Position numbers and translations under genes: made by a program. Below are positions 35,124-43,384 of a DNA stretch of 51,727 nt, in pieces (the stretch's first letter is position 1; each line of letters starts with the position of its first letter). This DNA is from Komagataeibacter europaeus LMG 18890 (GTDB lineage: Bacteria > Pseudomonadota > Alphaproteobacteria > Acetobacterales > Acetobacteraceae), in contig NZ_CADP01000017.1 of the NCBI RefSeq assembly GCF_000285295.1, positions 1 through 51,727 of the forward strand. Direction: 5' to 3'. Under the pieces are notes generated by a model, which was given only the letters and a program-made list of their open reading frames with translations, had not been told where the DNA came from and did no database searches.

Positions 35124-37213
35124 CGCAGGAACTGCTGCGTGTTCTGGAACGACCGGACCTGCGGGTGATTGCGGGCGAACGGCAGATCATGCTGGATCCC
35201 ACGCTGGACCTGCCCTTTCGTGTCCAGCCCGGCGGGGCCATCGTGCTGGGGCTGCCCGCGCAGGGACAGCAGGAAGAAACGGCCTTTTTCCTGCGGCACG
35301 CGCTGGAACTGGCCCCGCTGCTGGAAATCGCGCCGCACAGGGCCCTGTGCGCAGCCTTCTGTGCCGCGCGTACGGCAGCCCTGTTCTGGTATCTTGATAC
35401 CGGCCGCTCGGATGCCGATGCACCGGCGGCATGGGTACCGCAGATGGCAGCGGCGCAGGTGCCCTCCGCCACGATCCTGCAACAGATATGGTCTGCCCTC
35501 GCGCCCTTGCAGCCCGCCCTGTCGTTGCCGGACGGATCGGGGCCCTTTGGCGCGCTGCATGACGCCCTGTGTGCCCTGTGGCCCATCCTTGGCCCGACCG
35601 AAAGCCTGATGGCCACGGGCGGCGACGCCCGTCTGGCCGTGGACCCCGCGACGGGGCTGAACCATTACGGCTGTTCGCACCGGCCCCGGCCATGGGCCAT
35701 CACCTTTGCTTCCTCCACCGCGTCATCGCTGTCCGAACGGGGCTTTGCCGGGGCGGAAACGGCGCGTCTGTCCCTGCTGGCCGGTGCATTGCACGGGCGG
35801 GGCGAGAACGCCGCGCGGACGCTGGATGGAGATATACAGGCCCGTATTGCCGCACATTTCGGCCTGGAAGCAGATGAAGGGGTCGTTCTGGCCCCATCGG
35901 GCACGGATTGTGAACTGTACGCGCTGGCGCTGGCCGCCCTTGCACCCGGTGGCCGACCCGTCAGCAATATCCTGCTTGCGCCGGAGGAAACCGGCAGCGG
36001 CGTGCCGCTGGCCGCCATGGGATGTCATTTCGCCAATGATACCGCCCTTGGCCATTCCGTGACACGGGGTGCGCCCATCGCCGGTTTTCCCACCGATACG
36101 CTGGTGGTAAACGTGCCGATGCGCGATGCGGCGGGCCATGTGCGCCCGGCGGCGGATGTCGATGCCGAGACCTGTCGCCTGACCCATGAAATGCGCGCGG
36201 CGGATCGGCATGTGCTGCTGCATCGGCTGGACCTGTCCAAGACGGGGCTGCTGGCGCCGGGACTGGCCGCACTGGAACAGGCCTGCGCACCGGTTGGTAG
36301 GTCAGAAGATTGCCCCGACGTGGTGGTGGATGCCTGTCAGGCCCGGCTGGACCCGCTGCGGGTGCGGGATTATCTGGATCGGGGCTGGATGGTCATGGTC
36401 ACCGGGTCCAAATTCTTTACCGGCCCGCCTTTCTGCGGGGCGCTGCTGTTGCCCGCGGGGGTGCGGCGCAGGCTGGATGGCCCGCATCCCGTGCCCGTAG
36501 GGCTGGGGGGTTACAGCTACCGCCATGCATGGCCGCAGGGCAGGGCGGTGGCCAGGCTTCCTGCGGGGCATAATATCGGGCTGATCCTGCGCTGGTGCGC
36601 GGCACTGGCGGAAATGACCGCGATCAGCCGCATTCCCCGCGCGGTGATCCATGACCGGTTGCATGGTTTCCTGTCTGCCGTCACCAGCCGCATCATGACG
36701 GATCCTGTGCTGGAAATCCTGCCCCCGGTGCGTCCCGACCGTGCCCCCATGGATAATGCATGGGATACCCTGCCGACCATTATCTGTTTTTTCGTGCGGG
36801 CGCCGGGTCGTGACGCGGAGACCTTCCACCCGCTGGCCCTGCCGGACGCGCGGCGGCTGTATGCATGGCTCAATACCGACCTGTCCGGCCTGATCCCGCC
36901 CGATGATCCCGATGCGGCCCTTGCCAGCGTCCTGTGCCATGTGGGCCAGCCCGTGCCGCTGGCGCATCCCGGCCGCCCCGGTGTGATCGTGGGGGCGCTG
37001 CGTATTTCCGCGGGCGCCCGGCTGGTCGTGGGGGAGCCGTCACATGAGGGCATGGACCCGACCGAGCGCCTGCGGCGCGAAGTGCGTAACGTCGGGCGGA
37101 TTCTCGACAAGATCAGCCTGATCCTGCGGCACTGGTCGCAGCTCAGCACGGCAGCGCCGGTACAGACCTACCTGCCGCATGGCTGGCAGGCGCGGGCCAT
37201 TCTGCCTGCATGA
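35105..37213 (+). CDS. PLP-dependent fold-type I protein of unknown function (class V aminotransferase-like)
   Basis: I do not know a characterised member. The 702-residue protein has an N-terminal region of about 190 residues with no motif that I recognise, then a fold-type I PLP domain: APSGTDCELYALALA near residue 260, VVVDACQARLDP with Asp about 409 facing the pyridine nitrogen, and GSKFFTGPPFCGALLLP with Lys about 436 as the Schiff-base residue. This is the layout of class V aminotransferases, cysteine desulfurases and lyases. About 130 further residues at the C-terminus are also unassigned. GTG at 35105 is preceded by AAGGAA with an eight-base gap. It is followed 34 bases later by a histidine phosphatase gene. 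Confidence 0.85.
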   Translation: MFAHTLTQELLRVLERPDLRVIAGERQIMLDPTLDLPFRVQPGGAIVLGLPAQGQQEETAFFLRHALELAPLLEIAPHRALCAAFCAARTAALFWYLDTGRSDADAPAAWVPQMAAAQVPSATILQQIWSALAPLQPALSLPDGSGPFGALHDALCALWPILGPTESLMATGGDARLAVDPATGLNHYGCSHRPRPWAITFASSTASSLSERGFAGAETARLSLLAGALHGRGENAARTLDGDIQARIAAHFGLEADEGVVLAPSGTDCELYALALAALAPGGRPVSNILLAPEETGSGVPLAAMGCHFANDTALGHSVTRGAPIAGFPTDTLVVNVPMRDAAGHVRPAADVDAETCRLTHEMRAADRHVLLHRLDLSKTGLLAPGLAALEQACAPVGRSEDCPDVVVDACQARLDPLRVRDYLDRGWMVMVTGSKFFTGPPFCGALLLPAGVRRRLDGPHPVPVGLGGYSYRHAWPQGRAVARLPAGHNIGLILRWCAALAEMTAISRIPRAVIHDRLHGFLSAVTSRIMTDPVLEILPPVRPDRAPMDNAWDTLPTIICFFVRAPGRDAETFHPLALPDARRLYAWLNTDLSGLIPPDDPDAALASVLCHVGQPVPLAHPGRPGVIVGALRISAGARLVVGEPSHEGMDPTERLRREVRNVGRILDKISLILRHWSQLSTAAPVQTYLPHGWQARAILPA

Positions 37214-37247
37214 ATTTCATGACCTACCCGTTCAATGGATATCCAGC

Positions 37248-38015
37248 GTGAGCATACAGACCAACCACGGCAATTTCCTTGATACCCCCCAGTTGCAGAA
37301 AGGGGTGACCCGATTCTGGCTGATCCGTCACGCACTGGTGGAACAGAACGCCCGCATGCGGCTGTATGGCGCGATGGATGTGCCCCTGTGCCCGGACAGC
37401 CTCGTGGCCCAGCGCTGGATGTATGAAGCCCTGGCGCGTCGCCTGCCACGCCCGGCGTTGTGGTTCACATCCCCCCTGTCACGCACACAGCAGACGGCGC
37501 GCGCCATCCAGCAGGCGGGCTATGGCCCGCATGAATGGCAGGTGGAACCCGACCTGACCGAACAGTCCATGGGCGAATGGCACGGCATTACGCATGATAC
37601 CCTGCCGGAGAGGCTGAGCCTGCCCGCGCACCCCTTCTGGTCCGTCAGTGCGACCGAACTGCCGCCGGATGGCGAAAGCATGGTGCAGGTCTGTGCCCGT
37701 GTTGGCGCGTGCCTTGACCGTCTGGCGGCCCGGCATGCAGGTCAGGACATGGTGGTGGTCAGCCACGGGGGCGCCATTCGTGCGGCACTGGCCCATGCAT
37801 TGCGCATCCATGCGGAAACGGCCTTGCATTTTTCCATCCAGAACCTGGCGCTGAGTGTCATCGAACGCCTGCCGGAGGGATGGCGTATCGTGACTGTCAA
37901 CGAACTGCCCATGCCTGTACCCGCTTCGTCCGACAGGGTGGGCAAGACCCCGGCATGGGCCGGGCAGGACGCGGAACAGCCTGCAATGGTGGCGCCTGAT
38001 TTCAGGAATTGTTGA
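37248..38015 (+). CDS. Histidine phosphatase family protein
   Basis: Phosphoglycerate-mutase-like phosphatase of 255 residues. The phosphohistidine motif is WLIRHALVEQN, an RHA variant of the usual RHG. Other conserved parts are TSPLSRTQQTARAI, the acid in DLTEQSMGEWHGI, and the second histidine in VVVSHGGAIRAAL. Relatives include CobC, GpmB and SixA-like enzymes; the substrate cannot be told. GTG at 37248 was chosen because an earlier ATG (37179) lies inside the upstream gene, but no strong ribosome site supports it. The gene immediately follows the unassigned PLP-fold gene, which hints at a shared pathway. Confidence 0.88.
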   Translation: MSIQTNHGNFLDTPQLQKGVTRFWLIRHALVEQNARMRLYGAMDVPLCPDSLVAQRWMYEALARRLPRPALWFTSPLSRTQQTARAIQQAGYGPHEWQVEPDLTEQSMGEWHGITHDTLPERLSLPAHPFWSVSATELPPDGESMVQVCARVGACLDRLAARHAGQDMVVVSHGGAIRAALAHALRIHAETALHFSIQNLALSVIERLPEGWRIVTVNELPMPVPASSDRVGKTPAWAGQDAEQPAMVAPDFRNC

Positions 38016-38081
38016 GATCGTGGTGCGCGAAGGTGGCACGACGACAGCCTTTACCCGGCATGATCTGTTGATCAGTCACGA

Positions 38082-38141
38082 AGCCTGGAAAACACGGCCT
38101 TTTTGAAAAAAAGCGGTACCCAGGGGCTTTTGTTATTTTCC
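38082..38141 (+). repeat. Intergenic palindromic repeat, copy 7 (partial)
   Basis: Right half of the family: GGCCTTTTTGAAAAAAAGC, then GGTACCCAGGGGCTTTTGTTATTTTC. The left hairpin is reduced to a remnant (GAAGCCTGGAAAACAC). It follows the histidine phosphatase gene. Confidence 0.7.
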
Positions 38142-38193
38142 ATGCAGGGGGAAATCCATGCCGGACCGGTTTCCGGCATGGAAAAGCGGGTTG

Positions 38194-38328
38194 TCAGCGT
38201 GGGGCTGATCGCAGCAGGCAGGTCAGGACACAGGTCTCGTTGGCCTGCGGTGCGCGGCGCAGGTCGTCTGACGCGGCCATCCCCGCCACGATGGCGGCAG
38301 TGGCAAGAACAAGCGTGAGCGTATGCAT
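38194..38328 (-). CDS. Small putative exported peptide, unknown function
   Basis: A 44-residue reading frame, not recognised. GGGAG lies seven bases before the ATG at 38328. The protein starts with a short signal-like stretch (MHTLTLVLATAAIVAGMAAS), then a polar segment, and a Cys pair three residues apart (ETCVLTCLL), ending RSAPR. The good ribosome site and exported-looking N-terminus argue that it is real; its small size leaves doubt. It is convergent with the histidine phosphatase gene and divergent from tadA. The frame is open upstream to 38505, but that part has no ribosome site. Confidence 0.45.
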   Translation of the reverse strand: MHTLTLVLATAAIVAGMAASDDLRRAPQANETCVLTCLLRSAPR

Positions 38329-38563
38329 CACCTTACTCCCAGTAAGGTCATCCACACCCGGATGGGCGTATGATCCGGGACGGGATCGGCCTGTTGCAAT
38401 CTGCCATGGTGCCGGCAGGGTTTCATTCCCCACCATGCCTGTGTGAAACGATACTGTCAGGTTGTAGTTGTGCCAATCCATAAAAAAATGGCCGGTCATG
38501 GACAATTGTACGGTGCGGTCGGCTGGCCTTGCGGGTAAAGGGGGGGGGGGCTATCGTATGGGC

Positions 38564-39025
38564 ATGACACGTCCCGCGCCTGCGTATTTCATGGATATCG
38601 CGATGGCGGAAGCCCGTGCGGCCGCCGGGCGTGGCGAGGTCCCGGTGGGCGCCGCCCTGTCGGGGCCGGACGGGATGCTGCTGGCGCGCGCGGGCAACCG
38701 GGTGGAGGAATGGGGCGATCCGTCCGCCCATGCGGAAATGCAGGTCATGCGCGCGGCAAGCGTGCAGCGTGGCGGACAGCGTCTGGCGGACTGCACGCTG
38801 TATGTCACGCTGGAACCGTGCCCGATGTGCGCGGCCGCGGCCACGCATTTCCGGGTAGGGAAGATCGTGTTCGGGGCCTATGACCAGAAGGGCGGTGGTG
38901 TTGAACATGGCCCGCGCCTGTTCGCGCAGCCACGCTGCCTGCATCGCCCCGAAACCGTGGGCGGCGTGCGCGAACGTGAGGCGGGTCGGCTGCTACGGGA
39001 TTTTTTCCAGCGCCTGCGTGCCTAA
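38564..39025 (+). CDS. tadA: tRNA-specific adenosine(34) deaminase TadA
   Basis: Deaminates A34 to inosine in tRNA-Arg(ACG); normally essential. The 153-residue protein has the zinc and catalytic signature HAE at 56-58 and PCPMC at 85-89, with VPVGAALSGPDG before and KGGGVEHG after. The start could be 38564 or the ATG two codons earlier (38558). The eleven G at 38540-38550 take the place of a Shine-Dalgarno sequence seven or more bases upstream. The frame stays open to an ATG at 38468, and in that longer version the G run would be inside the coding sequence. Confidence 0.93.
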   Translation: MTRPAPAYFMDIAMAEARAAAGRGEVPVGAALSGPDGMLLARAGNRVEEWGDPSAHAEMQVMRAASVQRGGQRLADCTLYVTLEPCPMCAAAATHFRVGKIVFGAYDQKGGGVEHGPRLFAQPRCLHRPETVGGVREREAGRLLRDFFQRLRA

Positions 39026-39145
39026 CCTATTTGTCATGCAACGGTATAACACGGGTCGGCTGTCTTGCGGCACAATGCAGGCAATGGGACTGTAAGCCCC
39101 GGCGGTCGGTCCCGTCCGTCGTTTCGAGATTTCAGCAGGACAACC

Positions 39146-40717
39146 ATGTTCAGGGATGCCATGTCAGACGTATTGCGGTCGAACACCCTTTCCTCCCGCC
39201 GGTACCGTAGCCGGCTGCTGGCGGCGCTTGTGGCCAGTACTGTAGCGGGGGGCTGCCTGCTCTCGGCGCCTCTTGCGCGGGCGGAAGACAGCGGGGTGAT
39301 CCACCCTGACACCCAGATCCAGCAGCTGCCGAATTTCGTCAACCTCGTCAAACAGGTCAAACCCGCCGTTGTGTCCATCACGGCGCGGATCAAGGACGCG
39401 GATACCGGCGAGGACGGCGGCCAGGGCGGCATGCCCGGCGGCTTCCCGTTTCCCTTTCCCTTCCAGATGATGCCGCAGCAGGCCCATCATACCGTTGAAG
39501 CCCGTGGGTCGGGCTTTGTCATCTCGCCCGACGGGTATGTCGTGACCAACAACCATGTGGTGAAGGGTGCGACCAAGGTTACCGTGACGCTGGATGACGG
39601 CACGGCGCTGCCCGCCAAGATCGTGGGTCGTGATTCCAAGACGGATATAGCCCTTCTCAAGGTCTCGCCATCGGGCAAGCTGCGTTTCATCGAACTGGGG
39701 GATTCGGACAAGGTCGAACCGGGTGAATGGGTCGTCGCCGTGGGCAATCCCTACGGTCTTGGCGGGACGGTGACGGCCGGCATCGTCTCGGCCCGTGGGC
39801 GTGACATCGGCGATGGTCCGTATGATTCCTTCATCCAGGTGGATGCCCCGATCAACCGCGGCAATTCCGGCGGCCCGCTGTTCACGCAGGATGGCAAGGT
39901 GGTGGGCGTGAATACCGCCATCCTGTCGCCCTCTGGCGGGTCGATCGGGATCGGATTCGCCATCCCGTCCGATACCGTGAAGAATATTGTCGACCAGCTT
40001 GAAAAGACCGGTCACGTCACCCGTGGTTATCTGGGTGTCACGGCGCAGGCGATCACGCCGTCCATGGCCAGTGCGCTGGGCATGAAGCCGTCGCCTTCCG
40101 GCGCACCGGCGACTGGCGCGCTGGTGGCCAGTGTCAGTTCTGGCAGCCAGGCGGAAAAGGCGGGGCTGAAGGCAGGGGATGTCGTGACCACCCTGAATGG
40201 CCAGCCCATCGACACGCCGCATACGCTTGCGGTCAAGGTGGCGAGCATCGTGCCCGGCACCAAGGCCACGATTGCCTACCTGCGCAACAACAAGCCGCAG
40301 ACCGCCAGTGTCCAGATTTCCAGCCTGGGCAAGGGGGGCACGGCCGATGGCACGGTTGGCGACACCACCCATGATGCGGACAAGGGACCGAAGCTGGGTG
40401 TGACGCTGGCGCCCCTGACGCCTGACCTGCGCCAGCAGCTTGGGCTGGAGGAAAACGTGCGTGGCGTGGTGGTCAGTGACGTGCAGGCCGGTTCAGCCGC
40501 CGAGCAGGCCGGGATCCATGCGGGCGACGTCATCCAGTCCGTGGGCGAGGTGCCGGTGGAAAACCCGCGCGCCACGGTTTCCGCCATCCGTCAGGCCCTG
40601 CAGGCCAATCATTCCGTCCTGCTGCGGGTCGTGCGTAACGGGCAGAGCGTCTTTGTGGCGGTCAGCCCCAACAGCGATGATTCCGATACGACCAGCACCG
40701 ACGAAGACGACCAGTAA
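39146..40717 (+). CDS. degP: DegP/HtrA family periplasmic serine protease
   Basis: Quality-control protease and chaperone of the periplasm; 523 residues. A twin-positive N-terminus and hydrophobic segment (LLAALVASTVAGGCLLSAPL ending ARAE) form a signal peptide. The catalytic triad is His 137 (TNNHVV), Asp 167 (KTDIAL) and Ser 241 (GNSGGP). Two PDZ domains follow, starting at about residues 285 and 415, and the C-terminus is acidic. The Met/Phe-rich loop after residue 90 (FPFPFPFQMM) fits the LA loop. ATG at 39146 has AGGA seven bases upstream. It is a single gene with its own terminator; an envelope-stress promoter is likely but not identified. Confidence 0.95.
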   Translation: MFRDAMSDVLRSNTLSSRRYRSRLLAALVASTVAGGCLLSAPLARAEDSGVIHPDTQIQQLPNFVNLVKQVKPAVVSITARIKDADTGEDGGQGGMPGGFPFPFPFQMMPQQAHHTVEARGSGFVISPDGYVVTNNHVVKGATKVTVTLDDGTALPAKIVGRDSKTDIALLKVSPSGKLRFIELGDSDKVEPGEWVVAVGNPYGLGGTVTAGIVSARGRDIGDGPYDSFIQVDAPINRGNSGGPLFTQDGKVVGVNTAILSPSGGSIGIGFAIPSDTVKNIVDQLEKTGHVTRGYLGVTAQAITPSMASALGMKPSPSGAPATGALVASVSSGSQAEKAGLKAGDVVTTLNGQPIDTPHTLAVKVASIVPGTKATIAYLRNNKPQTASVQISSLGKGGTADGTVGDTTHDADKGPKLGVTLAPLTPDLRQQLGLEENVRGVVVSDVQAGSAAEQAGIHAGDVIQSVGEVPVENPRATVSAIRQALQANHSVLLRVVRNGQSVFVAVSPNSDDSDTTSTDEDDQ

Positions 40718-40747
40718 CATCATCCCCCATCATTCGATGGCGGCGCG

Positions 40748-40776
40748 GGCCGGGGCAGTAATGTCCCGGTCTTTTT
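40748..40776 (+). terminator. Terminator after degP
   Basis: Stem CCGGGGC (40750-40756) / GTCCCGG (40763-40769) with one G-T pair and loop AGTAAT, extended by a further wobble pair and G-C pair, and followed by five T (40772-40776). Confidence 0.75.
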
Positions 40777-40902
40777 CGTGCGCGAAAGGCGAAAAAGCCG
40801 GTTTTTTTACCGCATGAGCCAGAAAAACGGCGGGTGATGATTGTCGCGCCATGGTTTCTTGCCTTATCTGCTGCCATCGCCATGTTCGTTTCCGGAGGGA
40901 TG

Positions 40903-41817
40903 ATGACCGGTCCAGCAGTATCCGATACGCAGGAACCCCATGCCGCGCGCCTGATTGACGGCAAGGGCTTCGCGGCCCGCATGACGCAGGATATCGCGGC
41001 CGATGTCAGCGCCTTTTATGACCGGCATCACATTACCCCCGGCCTTGCGGTGGTGCTGGTAGGCAATGATCCCGCCAGCGAGGTGTACGTGCGCAACAAG
41101 GCGCTGCAGACCCATCGCGCGGGCATGCGGTCGTTCATGCACATGCTGCCCGCCACGACATCGCAGAAGGAACTGCTGGGCCTGATCGAACGGCTGAATG
41201 TCGATCCCGAAATCCATGGGATCCTGGTGCAGCTGCCGCTGCCCAACGGGCTGGACCCGGTGGCGGTCACCAACGCGATCATTCCCGAAAAGGACGTGGA
41301 CGGCCTGGGCGTGGTCAATGCCGGACGGCTGGCGCTGGGGCTGCCGGGCATCGTGCCCTGCACACCGCTGGGCTGCCTGCTGCTGCTGCGTCATTATGTG
41401 GGCGACATGCGTGGCAAGGACGCGCTGGTGATCGGGGCGTCCAACCTTGTCGGCCGTCCCATGGCGGAACTGCTGCTGCGTGAGGGCTGTACCGTGACCG
41501 TGGCCCATATCGACACGCGTGATACCGCATCCCTTGCCCGGCAGGCCGATATCGTGGTGGTGGCGACGGGTGTGCGCGAACTGGTGCGTGGCGACTGGAT
41601 CAAGCCGGGGGCCACGGTGATCGATGTCGGCATTTCCCGTGTCGCGCTGCCCAGTGGCAAGACGCGGCTGGTGGGGGATGTGAAGTTTGATGAAGCCGTA
41701 AAACGCGCGGGCCTGATTACGCCCGTGCCCGGCGGGGTCGGTCCCATGACGATTGCCTGCCTGCTGCGCAACACCCTTGATGCGGCCCGGACACTGGTGG
41801 AAGGACGGGCGGGCTGA
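40903..41817 (+). CDS. folD: Bifunctional methylenetetrahydrofolate dehydrogenase / methenyltetrahydrofolate cyclohydrolase
   Basis: Interconverts 5,10-methylene- and 10-formyl-tetrahydrofolate with NADP. The 304-residue protein shows the catalytic Lys region [44 protein letters not shown], the nucleotide-binding [17 protein letters not shown] and the C-terminal [16 protein letters not shown]. The ATG at 40903 follows GGAGG by four bases; a directly preceding ATG at 40900 sits too close. The frame extends to 40834 with a hydrophobic stretch that is not part of the family. The MTHFR-like gene follows 28 bases later, suggesting a one-carbon operon. Confidence 0.95.
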   Translation: MTGPAVSDTQEPHAARLIDGKGFAARMTQDIAADVSAFYDRHHITPGLAVVLVGNDPASEVYVRNKALQTHRAGMRSFMHMLPATTSQKELLGLIERLNVDPEIHGILVQLPLPNGLDPVAVTNAIIPEKDVDGLGVVNAGRLALGLPGIVPCTPLGCLLLLRHYVGDMRGKDALVIGASNLVGRPMAELLLREGCTVTVAHIDTRDTASLARQADIVVVATGVRELVRGDWIKPGATVIDVGISRVALPSGKTRLVGDVKFDEAVKRAGLITPVPGGVGPMTIACLLRNTLDAARTLVEGRAG

Positions 41818-41845
41818 ACGCCCCGCCGCAGACAGGAGAAAACAC

Positions 41846-42583
41846 ATGACGCTGATTTCCGTTGAACTGATCCCGCGTGACCGGGAAACGCTGCTGCGCG
41901 ATGCGGGGGATGTCAGCCGGCTGTTTCCTGATGCGCAGATGATCAATATTCCCGACCTGCTGCGCTTTCCCCTGCGCAGCTGGGAGGCGGCTGCCCTGAT
42001 CCGCCCGGTTTTCCCCCGCGTTGTTCCCCATATCCGCGCCATCGACATTGCGCCGGACGCGCCACTGCCGGGTGTGAATGACCCGGACCTGCATGAGGTA
42101 CTGGTGGTCAAGGGCGATCCGCCATCGGACCTGAAGCACCGCACCTATCCCAATACCAGCGAGAGTGTGATCGCCCGCTACCGGCGTGAGGCGCCGCATC
42201 TTACGGTCTATGCCGCGTTCGATCCGTACCGCCGTGCACCGTACAAGGAAATGGAGTCCATCGCGCGCAAGAAGGAAGCCGGCGCGGCGGGGTTCTTCAC
42301 CCAGCCCATTTTTGATATGCGCATGCTGGACCTGTGCATGAACTGGCTGCATGGGGAAAACGTGTTCTGGGGTATTTCCCCCGTGATTGGCCCCAAGTCA
42401 CGTTCATACTGGGAAACGACGAATCACGTCATTTTCCCCCATGATTTCGATCCGACACTGGACGCCAACATTGCCTTTGCACGCCAGATGATGGACACGG
42501 TGGCGCAGGCGGGGGGCAATACCTATCTCATGCCGCTGCGCGTCAATCTGGAACGTTATCTGGCGCCACTGCGCCGCGCCTGA
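41846..42583 (+). CDS. Methylenetetrahydrofolate reductase-like protein, short form
   Basis: TIM-barrel protein of 245 residues that I place in the methylenetetrahydrofolate reductase (MetF) superfamily. Supporting text is ISVELIPRDRETLLRDAGDV at the start, EVLVVKGDPPSD, and KKEAGAAGFFTQPIFDMRML, which matches the family's flavin/folate pocket (A-F-TQ-FF). It is shorter than MetF (about 290-310 residues), and the central part is compact. It may be a true reductase making methyl-THF for methionine, or a relative with another folate or flavin substrate. AGGAG precedes the ATG. Its stop codon lies in the loop of a strong hairpin (42564-42600). Confidence 0.78.
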   Translation: MTLISVELIPRDRETLLRDAGDVSRLFPDAQMINIPDLLRFPLRSWEAAALIRPVFPRVVPHIRAIDIAPDAPLPGVNDPDLHEVLVVKGDPPSDLKHRTYPNTSESVIARYRREAPHLTVYAAFDPYRRAPYKEMESIARKKEAGAAGFFTQPIFDMRMLDLCMNWLHGENVFWGISPVIGPKSRSYWETTNHVIFPHDFDPTLDANIAFARQMMDTVAQAGGNTYLMPLRVNLERYLAPLRRA

Positions 42584-42600
42584 CGGGCGCGGCGGTGGCG
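42564..42600. other. G/C-rich hairpin spanning the stop codon of the MTHFR-like gene
   Basis: CGCCACTGCGCCGCGCC and GGGCGCGGCGGTGGCG form a long stem with small bulges; the loop contains the TGA stop (42581-42583). No T run follows on either strand, so it is not a classic terminator. It may separate the convergent MTHFR-like and Nudix genes. Confidence 0.55.
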
Positions 42601-42610
42601 TTGCGGCCGG

Positions 42611-43186
42611 TCAGATCCAGCCCTGCGCGCGGATCAGGCCGAATGCCGCGATCGTGACCATGCAGGTGATGCGCCCGTCCACGATCATGGCTTCCATTTC
42701 CTTCAGCGTGACGATGTGGGTGGTGATGTCCTCCTCCGTTTCCTCACGCTCGTGCGGGCCCTGCTGCAGGCCGGTGGCCAGGTAGGCCCGGCCTTTCTGG
42801 GTGGTGTAGCCCGCCCCCTGATACAGCAGGCCCGCATTGCGCATCCGTCCGGCGATCAGGCCGGTTTCCTCACGCAGTTCCCCCCGCGCCACTTCTTCAG
42901 GCGTCGCATCGGGACGGTGTTCCCACATGCCCATGGGCAGTTCCCACATCCGTTTGCCGATGGGATAGCGGTACTGGCGGATCAGTGTGACGCGGGGACC
43001 GCCCGGGTCGTCCCATAGCGGCAGGATCACGACAAAATCCCCCCGTTCCACCACGCCATACAGCCCCTGCCTGCCGCCGGGACGGATGATGATGTCCTCG
43101 CGCACGCGGGTCCATGGGTTTTCATAGGCGGTGCGGGTGGAAACGGTTGTATAGCCACCAGCATCCGGTTTGGGGGGCTGTGTCAT
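42611..43186 (-). CDS. Nudix hydrolase (ADP-ribose pyrophosphatase-like)
   Basis: Hydrolase of 191 residues that cleaves nucleoside diphosphates linked to another group; its length and the segment VTLIRQYRYPIGKRMWELPMG match the ADP-ribose pyrophosphatase branch. The Nudix box reads GMWEHRPDATPEEVARGELREETGL when viewed in two parts (GMWEHRPDATPEE and VARGELREETGL); the usual Arg before the first Glu of REL is Gly here, while the metal-binding REETG is intact. AGGA precedes the ATG at 43186. It is convergent with the MTHFR-like gene and divergent from the MFS transporter gene. Confidence 0.88.
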   Translation of the reverse strand: MTQPPKPDAGGYTTVSTRTAYENPWTRVREDIIIRPGGRQGLYGVVERGDFVVILPLWDDPGGPRVTLIRQYRYPIGKRMWELPMGMWEHRPDATPEEVARGELREETGLIAGRMRNAGLLYQGAGYTTQKGRAYLATGLQQGPHEREETEEDITTHIVTLKEMEAMIVDGRITCMVTIAAFGLIRAQGWI

Positions 43187-43384
43187 GGGGTCCTGAATCC
43201 TTCCAGATCATGCCTGCATGCATCCCGCACAGGGCAGTCGTGCGGGAACGAATGGCCATGGGTTGGTTTTTTCAGGTTTTTCCATAAGCCCTATGGTGCA
43301 TTTGCTCCACAATGATTTTGTGGGGCGGACGGTATTGCTGGTATCCGCGTTTGATCGGGGCGCTTGTTTTTCATTACGGAGTTT

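Larger units (their letters stand above)
38016..38563. other. Interval between histidine phosphatase and tadA
   Basis: The 548 bases hold a partial repeat copy (38082-38141), a probable small gene on the minus strand (38194-38328), and a run of eleven G just before tadA (38540-38550). The rest shows nothing that I can support. Confidence 0.6.
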
